Positions 13,496 to 29,000 of a DNA stretch of 64,000 nt are shown piece by piece. Origin of the DNA: Polydactylus sextarius (taxonomy: Eukaryota > Chordata > Actinopteri > Polynemidae). Both the position numbers and the translations under genes were made by a program. Under the pieces are notes generated by a model. The model ran no database searches and had not been told where the DNA came from. It saw only the letters and a list, made by a program, of their open reading frames with translations. Numbering within the stretch: the first letter of the stretch is position 1; each line of letters starts with the position of its first letter. Where the stretch lies: NCBI GenBank assembly GCA_016801845.1, contig CM028924.1, positions 6,160,501 to 6,224,500 on the forward strand, given 5' to 3'.

Positions 13496-15699
13496 TGTGT
13501 GTGTCAAACAATAAGATTTTATTTTGTATAATCCACTAAAACCAAAGAAAGTCCAGTATAATCCCTGTTTCATGACCAAGTCAATCTACATATACTTATC
13601 CAGCATCAGAGGTACACAGGTTGGTGAAAATAACTTCAGAACTTGAACAATAGAAACACGAGACCACAATCACAACAGAAATTCTTTTCTCAATCTTCCT
13701 GTCTGTTTTTGATAAGATGTCAACAACCCTAATTCATCTCCTCTGAGCACAGCGGAGTCTACAACCAGTCCAGCAGCTCTGTGAGTTTTGAATAAATCCT
13801 GATAAAACTGAGCCAATATAACAACATCTTTCATGTCCTCTATAAATCTGCTCAGGGTGAAAGGCTGCAGGTGTTTAATGAATGATTATACCCCAAATAA
13901 ATACAATATAAACTGTCCTCTTGGTGGAAATACCAGCCTGATGGTGCCAGAAAACCCCAAAATCAAAAACTCCAGATGGCATCATGAGTACAAAAAAAAC
14001 AAAAAAAAAAAAAAACAGACCTGCTGAGATAATGATCACATTGTCACAAACTAATATTTCTAAGACAACACAACTCTAGTCAGTGATATGTCTCCAAGGA
14101 ATTTTCAGTCCCATCATTTACTGCAGGTCTGTCCCTTCAGGGGTAAGGGGTGATCACTTTATTCAAACCAGCAGCAAATAAAGTATGAACTGATCCCAGT
14201 TCAGTCTGAACTAAAAAAGCCATAATCATGATGTCTTTACTCTGTCAAATTTAACATCAACTGAAATTCTACAAATTAAGCTTTATTTTTTTCCTGTCAG
14301 TGTGCAGCTAAGTTTCAGGAAATGTTCTGTCTGTGATGGACTCTGGCAGCTGTGAACCTGGATCCAGGGTGAGTCTGTTGCCTGGAGGAGGCGGCCTCTG
14401 TTAAGGCTCAAAGGGACTTAGTATAGAGACTTTACTGCTGTCATCTTGACTGTCCTACCAAACCCTGTTAAAAAGTTGAGCAGTCTTGGCAGAGAGTCTT
14501 TGATTGAACATGTACTACAGTATTTTATTCCACAGTGTCCTGGTCTCCTGTGAAGCAGGAATAATTTCCCACATGTTTAACTGTGGGATCTGTCAGGACC
14601 TGCCGCCCAGTCCCAGACCTGCAGAGAGCTGATCCGGTCCCAGGCTGGAGGGTCTCACAGAGTATCTCATATTTTCATATTTCATATGTGTTTTCAGTAG
14701 AAACAGCAAGAGTGAAAGTACCTGACGTCCCACAGAGCCTGGACACACACAGTCCCCACTGCTTCTCCACAGTTCCAGGTGAATGATACTTACCCATGGT
14801 GCACCACACACACACTAACTCAATGAAGCCTTTTCTAAATGAAAACTATGTTTTCCATGTGTCATTAAGTATACATACCATGATACTATTTCCATTGATA
14901 CACAATAAATAAAAAAATAAATAAATAAATAAATCATGGTTAGCTGCTGACTGTGGTGTAAGTCAAATGTGTGTAAATTTGACCTTCCTCAACTTCACCC
15001 TCAAGTGAACAGAGTAATGGAGGAAGCTATTTCAGCTGTGTTGCACCATTCACTTTAATTACATCTCTCTCTCCAAGATGCATTCTATCTATAATGTTAT
15101 GAGACAGGAGGTGGTGGTGCAAACAGAATCAGAAATGATATAATACTAATGATTCCAGTGGGAATCATCACAATTCCTCCAGTAGAAATTTATGTAAATT
15201 GACTTCATTTATATATTGCACTTTTCTAGTCTTCTTGACCACTCAAAGCATTTTACACTACAGCTGATCATCTACGCATTCACACAGCACCTCTATATTC
15301 TGATTATAATTAACACTGTCGCATTCGCACGCCAATGGAAGAGCCATCAGAAACAGTTTGGGGTTCAGTATCTTGCCCAAGGACACACAGGAATCAAACC
15401 ACTGACCTCCTGAGCCACAGTTATGTTAGTTATATTACATGTCTGATGACTACAGGTCGAAATGTGGTTCATCACAATGTTGCTGATGTTTGTAATAAAC
15501 CTGAAACCTACAGTTACCTACACAACCAAGCTAACAAGCCCGTTATCTGATCAATAGCTGGTGTGCAAGCGTGGAAAACCATCATCCATCCTGTGTAACT
15601 ACTCCAATGAAAGTGGCTAATGCTTGTTTCTCACCACACTGCTCAATTATCACTGTTTGACCAGAAAAGAAATGAGATGTGGAACAGAAGGGACTGCAA

Positions 15700-15746
<47 letters not shown>

Positions 15747-17269
15747 TGGAATCAGATTTGATTTAAGGTTTATGACATCCCTCTGTCTTAAAGAGAGTGG
15801 GCTTCACTGGTAAAAGTCAACACACACACGCACAATCATACAATCACACACATGCTGCAGTTGGTGGAATTTAAAGTTACTACAGGTCGCTCTGATAGCA
15901 AAGTACATGAATACATAAATAATTATATGCTTAATAAAAGATCAAATAATTCATGGTGGCCAGTGACTGAATATGTAATGCATATACTTACATGTGAATC
16001 TGTGTATGTGTGTTTATGTATTTCCTACATTGTGGGGGCTTAAACCCGTTTACACACTCACATTATGGGGACCTGTCTCCCTTATGGGGACAAAAGGCAG
16101 GTCCCCATAATGTAAAAAACAAAAATTTAAGGTGAAGACAAGACTTAAGGTTTGGTTAAGGTTAGAGTCAGGTTTAGACTGTGTGTGTGTGTGTGTGTGT
16201 GCAGTTGTCAGTGGGGACATGGGCTTGTACATAGTCTTGCTGGAGTTGTTGTGTGTTAACAGATACAAGACCAAATCAATGAAGTTCACGTAGAACGGCC
16301 ACCAATGGCCCACACACACCTCTGGCCCAGTGGGAATAGTGAAAAACTATTACTGTAGTGAACTCCGACTGTGAAAGTAGCAGCACCGGCGGCGGCAGCA
16401 GGAGCTCTGGGGATGTGATATTTAAACCCTTGGAGTGACAAATAAGAGTGTGTCATGACAGCTCTAAATGTCACCTGACAAAGTCATCAATTATCCTCCT
16501 CAGTCTCAGTCTTATCCAGTCTCTGCATTATTATCACAAAACAAAATGTCTTATTTAAACTAACATATCTGTTTCCACTCAATTCTTTCCGTGTTGATCT
16601 TTTAACGTTTAACTGACAGGGACCTGCACATAGACCTGGATTATGCCTTAACCTGCATGTTTCTTTATTAAATATTAGATTCAATCTTTAACAGCTGTTT
16701 GACCGATGAGTGATCTGAGTGGGCGTACAGCACTACACATGACTACTAGCTGTCTCTGTGAGGTCAGCTGGGGAGGAGAAGTGAAACCACCATGTGCTGC
16801 AGGCTTAGTAACTGGAATCACAAGTGTCTCCAAAACCCCCCCCCATCAACCATTTAAGAGTGATTAATAAAATATTTTTGATTTTTTTCCTTCTAATTAA
16901 AAGACAAATAGCAGCTGTGTAATTAGGGAAATAAAAATACAACTGTTCCCCTCTGTCATAATGAGCTGTAAAAGGCATTGAGAGAGCTCCTACAAAATAA
17001 AATAAACATTAGTATATTCGGAGATATATTCATTTTCTGGCTCAGAGAAATGTGCCCTATGACAATGTTTTCCATTCAGTGGTGTACTGCAGTACACACA
17101 CACGCATGCACACACACACTTCTTTCTTTCTTATCGACATAATGCAATTCCCCCATTCTCTAACCTTATCCCTTACAACATAAAACCTATATCCAACCTT
17201 TAGTTGAATATAGGTAAGTCTAAAACCATTTAAAGTTGTGAGGACCTGGCAAAATGTCCTCAAGTGAAG

Positions 17270-17307
<38 letters not shown>

Positions 17308-20300
17308 ACATGGTAGCAGCTCTGAGGCACAATCTCACTCTTTCTTTTGTTGCGTAACTTGAACATTCTGTCTATAGGAACATTACAACATCCTCCACAA
17401 ACCTAACTGCTGTTATCTCGTTCACACATGATAATTTCTGCAGAGTCAAAGTCGTCTGTGCTCTGGAAACTTTCAGCTTTTTTTTTTTTTTTTCAGCTGA
17501 GCAGAACTACATCAGGTGTATGATATGTATAATTCACTGGATCCAGGAAACTGTATCACATTGCTCACTGACACAATTCTGTATATATATATATATATAA
17601 AAAACAACAGAGAATTATATCTGCATTACCCCACCCATGTAACTGGAGCATATCTGCTACTAGAATTTCCTGTGGGATCGATTAATGTCTATTTTATCAC
17701 TAGAACTATAGAAACAAATATTTTGGATAAATACTTTGCAACCAGCATTACTGTTGATCCCTGTCTGTGCTCACATCTGGAGCCAGGTATTAGGCTGTGT
17801 GTTGCAGTGTGTGTGTGTTTACAGTCATGGTTTGAAATGTGTGTGTTGACAGACACAGACATGTTAACCTGTCAAAGTTAGAGTCTGTGTGTGTGTGGGT
17901 ACAAATAGTGAAAGAGTGAGATATTAACACTGGCTGACTAAACTCTATTGGCTGATGCACAACCTCTACAGACTGTGATACAGTAACCAATGTCCACATC
18001 CATATCTGTGTGTGTGTTACACTAAACACAGAATTTCTGCATCATCAGCAAGGTGTTTCCAAGGTTGTGGGACTTGGGATTAAGTCTTTTGTTTGTGTGT
18101 GTGTGTGTGTGTAAGTACTTTATGTATGGACTCACATTGTTGTCTGTGTGTATCAGTCAAAGCTCTGACGTGCCTGAGCCTGGTGCAGTGCCAAATCATG
18201 GCCCTGCGGCATTGTATCAGAGCTCTATACCCCAACAGGTTTCACCTCTCTCTGCCTCCCTCCTCCCACAGCAGAGGTGCAGGGATGCTGAAGCTCGGGC
18301 CAAACTTATTACAAAGATTAATTTGTGCGTGAGCTCTCGACACTGTGGGAGGACAGCCAGCACGCACACAAAAAACACCGAAAGCTGGAGGGGGAGTTTG
18401 AAATGGGGGGAAAGAGGGGTTGGGGGTGAGGAGGCAGCTAAAAAATGACAATTATTGATCCAACTTTAACATGAATACAGAAGAGCAGAGAGAAGAAAAG
18501 TGCAGCAGTCTCCAACTCAATCAAAGAGTCTAAACGAGCTAGTCGGCGCCTCACCGCTAATACATCACACACGTGCACGCGCGCACGCAAACGCGGTAAG
18601 CTACATATCAGCCATTTGTGTCTGTGTCACCCGAACAGAGAGGGAAAACTGTGATGTCGGCAAGGAACAGAGACTACATTCTGTGTCACACACACAGGTG
18701 CCATATGTAGTGTAAAAAACAAACACCCACCTGCTGTAAAAATAAAAACGGGAATATTTGTGCTCCAATATGAACAGAGATAGAGAACAGTGAGTACAGA
18801 GCACAGCTGAGTGGACACCTCAACTCCTCCTCAGGTTTGGACCTGGTTCATTCTGGTCTCATTAACAACCCGCTTTTAAAACTTTGTCAGTTACTCTACA
18901 TGTTCAGTGGTGTCCGTGAGTGAAATCTGCAGAGGTCACTGTCTGAGACATGGTCTAGACATGTGACGAGTTGGTAATACTAATACCCTCCTGTCTCATA
19001 GTCTTGCCACCATCCTCCTCCTCCTCTTCCTTCCTCTGTCTCTCTCCCTCACCTTTTCAGTCTTTTGTTGAACATCTCAGCACGGTCACCCTGACGTGCA
19101 TCAGGTGGCAGTGCAGTCTGACCAGCACAATGGCCCTCATTCTCCCATAATGCACACTGTCCCGTGTGAAAGTGACAAGACTCCATTTAAACCAACACGC
19201 CTGCTGCTGGGCAGGTGATTGACTACCTGATGGTTTTCTCTCTCTGTTCTCCTGTCTCTGTTTCCCTGGAGAACAGGTGGATGAATGGATAAAAGACTTC
19301 AGTGTCCGGTGTTAAGGACGGTAGACAGACGGTTCGTTTACACCGGTGACCATGAATGAAACTATAACCGATATGCAATGTAAAAAACAGCAACTTAGAT
19401 TCATCACCATAAATATAGATTATTCATTTTTATTTTACAAGTTCAGTTACTGAGATTCAGATGTTCAGAACTCACCTGGCTTCTCTGACTTTTGTCCGAA
19501 CTCTCTCCCTTTTGTTCCGCCTCTAAAAAGACATTTGTATCGTTCAACTCCAGGTGTCCACAGACAGACATGATAAGCTCCTCTTCCATTTCCGATTCAA
19601 ACTGACATCATCAGAAGATCGACACCGAGACAGTCTTTATCATAATTATCATTATTGATATTATTACCAATTACACAATGGCAGACAGCAGCTCAGCGGT
19701 GGTGCAGTGGTCAGCACCAAGATTCTGATTTTAAACTTGAGTTGAGCTCTTTCTTTGTGAAATATGTTCTCTGATTCTGTGTGGTTTACTCCTCCCACAG
19801 TCCAAACACATGCACAGCTTAACTGGTAATTAGCGACAGAATAATTATATATTTTGTTGTCATGATACGATTGTAGCCTGAGGAATAGTCAGTTTCATCA
19901 TTAGCAAGTGTTTTGCATTAATTTATTATAAACACATAATCATTTATATACATAATAAATAAAATGTAAAGCTTTTGCTCATGATATTATGTTAATGTTT
20001 TAAAAAAAAAGTCTAATGTTTACTCAGGACAGACTGGATATTAATATCAATTCACACAAGTGAACCCTCATCAGGACGTGAATGAAACTGAACCTACTGG
20101 TGATAGAGACGGAGGCAAAACTTTGCAAAACTAATTATGCTGAAATGCCAAAGCAAGTTCTTTATTTTTATTTGCAATATTTCTTTTCAGAAAAAAAAAA
20201 AAAAAACAGAAGATAACATGTTTAGATTAGATTCTTTTTTTTTTCTCATTTTGGGATCTTCGCTGTGTAAAAACCAATTTAAGGCTGCGGGATAGAGGAT

Positions 20301-22764
20301 GATGAAGGGATGCATAATTCGATAACATGTGAGGGGGTTCAGACACAGTCAGAGCACTGGGCTGCAGCAGAGCTACATATCAGATGAACTAAAATCAGTT
20401 TGAGACTCTGGCTTTCTGAGTTTAAATTACGTTTCAGCAGATAAAGCGGGATGTGAGAGAATGGGAAAGACAGACATCACATATACACACAAGCCAAAAG
20501 TAGCATCAGCCTCCTGAACTCCTCGACCAATCCAGGCAACTCTGACTTCACACCGAGCACCTCAGCCCCAGGTCAGAGAGATGCATATCTTTCTTTGGAC
20601 ACTGGACACCCACAGCGTTGAGTGTGGTGCTTCTAAACTTTCAACTCAGTCACAGTCTATTCGTTGCTCTATCTGATGCCATCTATCTTGCTTGCTTTTT
20701 GATCAAAAATCAAGCAAGTCTGAAGCACCTCAAAGAGAAATCAGTCCATCTCAGTACCTGACCAGTGCAAGGTTTGTCCAAAGGAATAAATCAGCATAAC
20801 AGATGCTACTAAGTTATTTGCATATTCTCAAAAAAAATTAAGTGACTGAATAAGAGGATTCAATATTTGGCGAGAAACCACAGACAGAGCTGATTTGTTC
20901 CTCAGCAACTCAAAAGGGCATTTCCTCCCTGTGAGACCTCCTCTCTCAGCTTCCTGCAAGATAATCAAAACTTTTTCCAAAAGAAAATAGATTTCAGAAA
21001 ACTGTTTAAGAGACTCTCTATTCTGGCTCTTTGGGATTCTGGAGGAAAGAGTGAAAATGTGCTTTAAAAAAAAATTGGATTTGTTAAATGTCAGCTCGAT
21101 ACTGTGAGAAAATACTGGTTTATTGTCGTATCAATATTGGCCTTCAAGCGCACAAGCACACACACACAACCAGAGCTTATATAGTTGCAGTCGCATTGTG
21201 CTGAATGCAAACTCAACAGAACTTGAACTTCAGTGGAGGAGCAGCAGAAACTACCAGCAGGCAGGAGCACGCAGCTTATACAAGTCTGTAAAAGGCTTTA
21301 AGAGGCTGTGATTGTTGCCATCGTGCAAATCTATTTTTTTCTTATTCTACTTGTACATTTATCTCTGAACATGTTCTTAGTTATCTGCCAATAATTGTCT
21401 AAAAGACAAGGAGGGGCTGCGTAATATTTCAAATGCAAGTGTCAAATTAAAAGTTTTGGATTATGCATAACAAACGAGGAGTGCCGAGGAATTCCATCTT
21501 CTACAATTATTATTTCGATGCGTGTGATACTCAGTTTGAAAAGTTGTGTGTATATTGTTACCATCACATCAGACAGATGCTCAGTGTACAAGAACTCCGA
21601 TTGCAGGATGTGTCTTCCTGCAGAAAAATGGTTACAGAATGTCTTACAGTAAAAAATCTGGCAACAAAGGATGAGTTTACAAACAGAATGGCCACATCCA
21701 AAAAAAAAAAAAAAACAATGTGAAGAGGTGCCTGAGTGTGAAACCGTGAGAGGATAGAAGTTAAAGAGCAAAAATGTACGTGACACTAAAAAAAGTTAAC
21801 TTTATTCTCACTAGGCAAGATAAAAACCTTCCTCTTCACATTTGCATTCCATCAGGATAGATAAAGTTATGCCCTATTGTCCAACCTTATTCAATTCAAA
21901 CTGTATCAAAAATGTCAAATAAATGTCTTTGATTTTTGGGCAAAGAATTAAAAATATCAGTGCAAGGCCTCAGAAATGCACTAAAATGAATGAATGTATG
22001 AATGAAAATAAGCTGCAGCTTTGGTGTTTTATCATTTTGCGCAAAACTGTTGCATTTGACGCTTCAGCATAGTAAGTAAGTAGACAAACAGCTCTCCAAC
22101 ATGGACCTCATGCGCTCCACAACACACTACACAGACAGTGGAGCTCCTTCTCCAACAGACACATTCACTCTCCAATATCTCAGCACAGTGTGAGGGTGAA
22201 CACACACTAATCTTCCTCTACACACATCTGTAAACTGTTTATTCATCCATCTGTTCACTTATCAGTCAACATCAGCACCAACAGTGCACACATATTCCTC
22301 ACTAATCAATCCCATCTCTGAGGCGCAATGAAGGCGCAGACTTGGATGTTCTACTTTAATTGTACAAACACTTAAACAAACATCTTGTCGACTCACGTGA
22401 TGATAAAATCAGAGGCAACGGCCGAGGCTTGAGAGATGTTGTTGAGTGTTTTGGCTGACATGATGAACAGGGAAGAAAAGCGAAGTTATTGATAAAAAAG
22501 ATAAAAGAAAAAGAAAGATGTGGGTGAGGAAATAGAGAGAGGGAGGGAAGGGAAGTGAAAGATGGATCAACTCCAGAACAAAGTCGTTAACAATCCAGTC
22601 ACACACTCTCGCTGCAACTGGAAGCAACAGACAGACCTTCAGACGACATGTAGGAGGAGGAGGAGTGTGTGTTTAATGCGTACATTCAATGCTCACACTC
22701 CCTCTGCATGTGTGCATCCACATGCTTCTTCCCGGGTGCCACGAGAGAGTCCGTGCCCTGCCAT

Positions 22765-22800
<36 letters not shown>

Positions 22801-25800
22801 AAGACTAATCGTATGTTGTGGTAAGAGCGTAAAGGGGCGTTCAAAGGCACGCAGTCATTCTCCCGGGGGAAAAGAATGCTGCGGAATGTGTTTGCAGAAA
22901 CAGAAAACAACAGCAACAGCAGCAGAAGTGAGGCAGCATCGCTACACTGAAGGAGACAGAGGAAAACGGAGGGGAGGGGGATTACACCAGACGTTAGAAA
23001 GAAAGTGGCCACATCCAGAAACATAGTGAAGAGGTGCCCGAGTGCGAACAAACCATGAGAAGATAGAAGCTAAAGAACAGAGCAAAATTATGCCCCATTG
23101 TAATGCACGTGGTGCTAAAAATAAACCAATATTTTGTTTTTACAATTTTATAAAAGGAGGGAATTTAGATTTTTTTCTTTTTAAATTTTGCATTTTTTTA
23201 TTTTTTTAATTTTTATTTTGCCTTTCAACTTTACTCTGATCAGGCAAGAAAAAAGAAAAACAAATCCTCACATTCTTGTTCTCATGTATTGCCCTAGTAC
23301 ACTGTCGTATGAGAGCAAAATTAAGGACATTACGGATACATTAATGACACACAGGACCAGTGCTTGTTCAGTATGTGTTCATTGATTCCTCTGTGATGTG
23401 TGTAAAAGAAAAGGCTGTTTAACAGCAGAGCCGCTGAAGTGAACAGCACAACTCTTGCACTTGATATCTCCCTTTTTTCTCCTTGCTGTCACATCACATT
23501 ACACAATCCATCCATTTGGCAAATGTACATTTAGCATCATCAAGTACAGCGTCGATGTCCCTGATGTAAATCAGTGGTTTTATGTTGCCATGTGTCAGAT
23601 CCAAATAAGACCTGCATCATTCCTCTTGCAGATCTCATCGCTTTCTGCTTTAGGTCATTAACAGCATGTGAAGTAAAGCCTTGCGTGTGTGTGCGCGTGC
23701 ATGAATAAGCACTAGTGGATGTACTTATCTGGAAAGTTAATATAACACCAACATCACAGGGTTTATATCTTTCACTTTGTTCTTAAATATTTGCATATCA
23801 GTCTATGCTGATGTAAATCTAAAGCTAACGGAGGCTGCGGTACATTGTGCTCTGTGAGACTGAAAATCCTGAATCAAACCACACGTTCTGTAGTTTATAA
23901 GACACTTTATGCTGCTTTATAAATGTGGTTTATGGTTGTCAGGCATGATAAGGACAACATGGACTGGTCTCTGTGGGAAACACACTGATGTGTTGCTCTT
24001 GTTTGTACAGGAAGTCCTACAACCTTTTCACCTACACACCTTATATTACCAGGGCCTAATTTTATCATCAGGCCAGAAAAAACCCTCGAGTATCCAATGT
24101 TTACATGCTCAACACGGTGCTCAGTAATGACTGGAGGCATGCACTGATCCTTTACAAGCAGAGATCGGCATCATCTTATCGAGGTCAGACACCTAAACAA
24201 TCCAGAGGGAGACAGATAGTGATGGTGAACTGGTCTGAACAGCATGAGGCAGGACTGTGACAGGACTGGCAGGAGGTCAGCTGACAACATGTGAGAACCG
24301 TGAAATATGCGACCAGAGAAAATCCAGTCTCATATATTCCTTTGTTTGACTGAAGTGTTGGTGTCATGTCTCATGCAATGTGTTAACATGTTACACCTGT
24401 AAAGCCTCATGTTTACTGAACACAAACAGGAGGAAGCAGCGTTACTGGAAATATTAAATGTTCAGTGAGTGAAGCTGTGAGAGGACGACATTGCGGCTGT
24501 GTTACTTTTTTGCGGCGAGTACAGAAGCAGAAGACATTGATGTATTTGTGATTGACCTGCTGTGCTGTGATTGGTTACTCTGGCCCAGGCTTTGTTAGCA
24601 CAGGTTAAACACTTAACTAGCAGAGTCATGACGGCAAAACTCTGGAGAAATAAACAGGTGGAAGCTTCACTGTGCATCTTACATCAGTGCGCACGTGCTC
24701 ACTCAAGAACTCCGTGCTATGGAAAGGCCAAGTGTCTTTTGGTGAAAATGTGTGTGCCTGTGTGTGTGTGTGTTGTAACACCTGCTGATAACCAGTGTTG
24801 GGTGCATTAAAGTACCTTCCATCTTGCCCTCCAATCTGTCAGCTTGGGGACCACTGGGCCTCGGCTGCCAAGCATGGCACTGATCAACCCCATCAGCAGC
24901 TAAACACTGCCAAGTGTCTGCTTAATTACACTCCATCAACAGTAAACTAACAGCAATTAGAAAGGGAGGCAGCAGGAGGGGAAGATGTAATATGGGGTGA
25001 TCAGCTGCTGGAGATGAATCTTGTAGGATAGATACAGTACGAGGAGGAAGGACATCTTGATTTTTGAAACCTCTTTTACACTGCTGAGAGACACGTGTAA
25101 AAGCTCTTCTTGGTAACACTTTATTTTGAAGGCCACTGGAGATATACCAACTAGATTAGGACGAGTCAGTCATGAAATCAAACATTGTTGCTAAAACCTC
25201 CTTACACCCACTTGAAAACCATTAACCATGGCGCACGAATGCCCCCACAAGCTGTTTAACACCAATTCAGATTCCTTTAACATGTCCCACAGGGTAAATT
25301 CCACCGCCATGATGATTGCATGTCATAACATGCCAGTGTTACATGAACATAACAGCTCAACCCTGCACAACCATGTGCAATAGACTTTTATATAACCATG
25401 TGCAATAAATACACTATACCTGTTGTCAAGTACTTAGGGTGTCTATTTTCTAGCTCTTCTGTTTATGTGTGTTATGTGTAAGTTTATGAATGCTGTGTGT
25501 GATGATGCTTCAATTTCCCTGAGGGAACCTCAGAAACAAGGCATAGTGTAAAATCCTAAAGAATAATCAACCGCAACATTTTAATTTGCAGTTTGCAACT
25601 GAAATTTACTTACATTGCTACGACAACATCACCTCAATATTTAAATCTCAGCAGAGATAAACTGTATTATAGAGAAAGCATCATTATCAACATCGTCTCC
25701 ACAAAATCCATCATGTTTACTGGAGGGGGACAGTTCTGTAACAGCCGTCAGTGAACAACTGAACAATTGTTAATCAAGTGTACATCATTAAATACGAGCT

Positions 25801-26042
25801 ACAGTAAATTGCACACTAGAGATGACGATACAAAGAATGTACCACTGAGCTACCCTACCAACAAGACACCTCGACTCAAAAACTATGGTTTGTCAGTGAA
25901 ATGTCTTTACACTGAGCATCAGTAGACTCTGCTGAGGACCTATATGTTGCATTTATTTCAGAGGGTAAAACATGTTTTTTGTCCCAATGAAGAACAGATG
26001 TGACTGTAATTTTGTATTCAGCTCCTGTCCATCCAGTCGGAT

Positions 26043-26078
<36 letters not shown>

Positions 26079-29000
26079 GTCAAATGGTGTCATGACATTG
26101 ACCTCCTGACACCCTGTGTGAACAGACAGCTGCTGATGGCCAATCAATGATGACACTAAATAACTGAAAATGTGCCCATGATGACGCAGCGTGGATGCTC
26201 AGAGTGTGAGGCAGCAGTGCGGAGGATCAGTGGTAACAACAGATAAGGACAAGTCAGGCCAGAGATCAAACCGCAACAACATGATACTAATAGAGGAAGA
26301 AGGGATTGGCGTCAAACCACATCCCCTTTTCTGCTGTGAAACATTTGCATGAGCAACATTCAGCTGGGTGATTCCTGTAACACACACCCTGACTTATACA
26401 TGTTGTTAGTGAGGTCACGACCGATTCGGTTTAGACGAATTAGTGAGAAACATCCTGGACTACAGGGTGACATGATTACATTGATTTTGTCCACAAAAAA
26501 GAAAAAAAAAAAAAGACCAAACATTACAAAAACCATTGAATAATGAAAAATGTTCACCCTCTTTTCTAGACATCCTGTTTGCAATGCCATTAAAAAAATT
26601 GTTATTGTTGAATTAATCTTCTGTTTATCCCTCTGAACGAGCCACTTCAGCATTAATCCTGATCAGCCTGTAAAACCAAAGAAGCCTTAATTGAAATCAA
26701 TGGTTTAAAATGAGCGTGATTCACTGTCAAACTGAATAATTTCATTTTGCTGCACTGAGGCCGAGACGTCCAATTATTCTGATGCCGTGACACGACAGCT
26801 AAACATTCACGACATGATTAAAACGGTTATGACACATAAAAATTAAAGTCATGTCATTATCTTTCCTGCACCACCTCCCTCTTCAGCTCAGCCTTATCGA
26901 TTACAGAGCTTTCCACTTATTAAAAGGAGGAACACACACACACACAAAGAGCTCTGCGAACAATTAGACACACACACTCCTGCTGTCTTCTCAGCAGCAG
27001 CGGAGGCGTCCTGCCGACACATCACCGAGACAAGGTGAAGGACATTTAATCAGAACACATCTTGAACAACTCAGGCAAATGTGACCGACTGTTTAATTGT
27101 TTCTTTTCTTTAAGACACAGCTGATCTGTCAACAAGACAAAACCTTTATCTAAAAGCTGTTTTAAGTAGAAGCAGCTCTGGACCAGGAAAGTCTACACAT
27201 GTATATCCAGACTCACGTACGCAGGCTGATAGCGAAGGTGAATATCTGCTGATGTGTCAACTCTGACTTTGTAGTTTTTATCGTGGCACTATCGTGTCAC
27301 TTCAAGGTGACTATGCTGGGTTTGTCCAGACCGTCCACCTGTTTGAACTAGCTGTGATCAACATAGAGAGAGATTACACTGAGATTACACTGCTGAAGAC
27401 AAGAGAAAAGTCTTTATTTCAGAATAAAAGCTCCAAGATGAGGAGAGACCGGGGTGACAGCCGAGAGGCAGAGAGGTGGGGATTTGAATTTGAATTGGAA
27501 CTTTGAATAAATAAAGATTTTTGAAAAGCCGTTTCCTGCATATGCATTCCATTATCAATGCATTATTACCCTTAAACACATTTCCATAAATCTGATATTT
27601 TACAACACAACAGCTATTTCTTTTCGTTTTTTTCTTTTTTTGATTGTTTTGTATCACTACTGGTAAAAAAAAAAAAAAAGCAAAAGCAGATTATCATCTT
27701 ACTGAGACAGTCCAGCCTCTGTGCTACCTGTGAGACAAAAACAAGAGTAAAAAAAAAATCTAAATATAAATTACCACCAACCACTGATATCACAAATCAA
27801 ATTCACTCTTTTCATATTCATAATTCAAGTTTTAATCGACCTGTTGCTGAAATCAAAAGAAGAGAAGCAGCACTTCAAACAAGCCAGAGAGCAGGAATCT
27901 GTTCAAGAGGGTAAAGAAGCGACAAAGACGTTAATGTGTAATGTGATGGAGGCAGCAACTAGTAGTTCTGTCAATGTACATAACTGGTCCACATCTTTAG
28001 AACTTAACTACTCCTGATCTAAACTTGTAGAAAGTAGTGTATGAACCACAATGAACTTCTGGAGGGTGTGAACATTTTTATGAATATACTTAACAACAAG
28101 CTAGATGATCCGAGACCGTGTCAACCACGTGGATAACTGTGTTTTGATAATAACTGTGACCAGGCTGCATGAAAATATTCCAGACACAGCTATGAAGGCA
28201 GCAAGCTACTGTGTACTGGTGTAGATGATACACTGGACTCTGGTGAAGAAGAGGAGGCTTGTGCATATACTGTACATACACAATAGTTGGTTCACAAATA
28301 CTTCTGTGATTGAGGCACTTCTGCCCTGATGTGGAGGTCCTAACGCTTAAATGTTGGCTCTAGTATTTTCCAATGGAATTTACATTAGTTTATATTACAC
28401 TGTTAAACAACATGGATAGATTTTTTTTTTTTTATTGCTATTCTATTGTGAATATTAGTGAAATTGGTATATGTGCCTTCAAAGTAATGATTTAATTTCA
28501 ATGAAATGACAAGAAATGTATGAAATAATAATCCATTCATTTCACATTGTCGAGATGTTAGTAACCAAAATGGATTCTAAAAAAAAGCAATTATGTGCAT
28601 CAGTAAAGTGCTGTATATAGTATAGTGTATAGTATTACAACAGCAACGTTTTTTCTGGTAAAATGCTGCATGAAAAAATGGTGTGGGAAAAAGGAAAAAA
28701 AAAAAACAACAGAAATTAATCTTTAATTGCATATGGATTTCCAAAATAAATAAGCTGAAAGTGTATTTGCATCTGGGACAAAAACTTCATATTAGCTTTT
28801 AGAAATATTTGTAAAACACACTAATTTACCACTGAAGTCATTTTTCTTGTTAATACACTTGTTGGAAATGTCCTTGAAACAAACTGCTACAGAGAGGATG
28901 TACTTAGCTCATTTGCAGTGTATTTTGTGGCATCTATATTTTGCATACACAATGATAATGCACTGATAATATTGAAGTACAAGTATTTTCAGTACATTAA

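Larger units (their letters stand above)
3899..15189 (-). other. clcn2 intron 1, distal part
   Basis: Non-coding. It contains (CA)n tracts, a (GT)14 at 8032-8059, LINE tails at 6.5 and 8.7 kb, homopurine or homopyrimidine stretches around 9.4-10.1 kb that create spurious frames, and a T23 run at 11757-11779. The block 5690-6480 differs in composition and may be old transposon DNA, but no family could be named. Confidence 0.65.

Noticed and set aside
22562..23026. 154-codon plus-strand frame
   Set aside because: It runs through a (GT)n tract and one of the direct repeats. No splice context and no recognisable protein.
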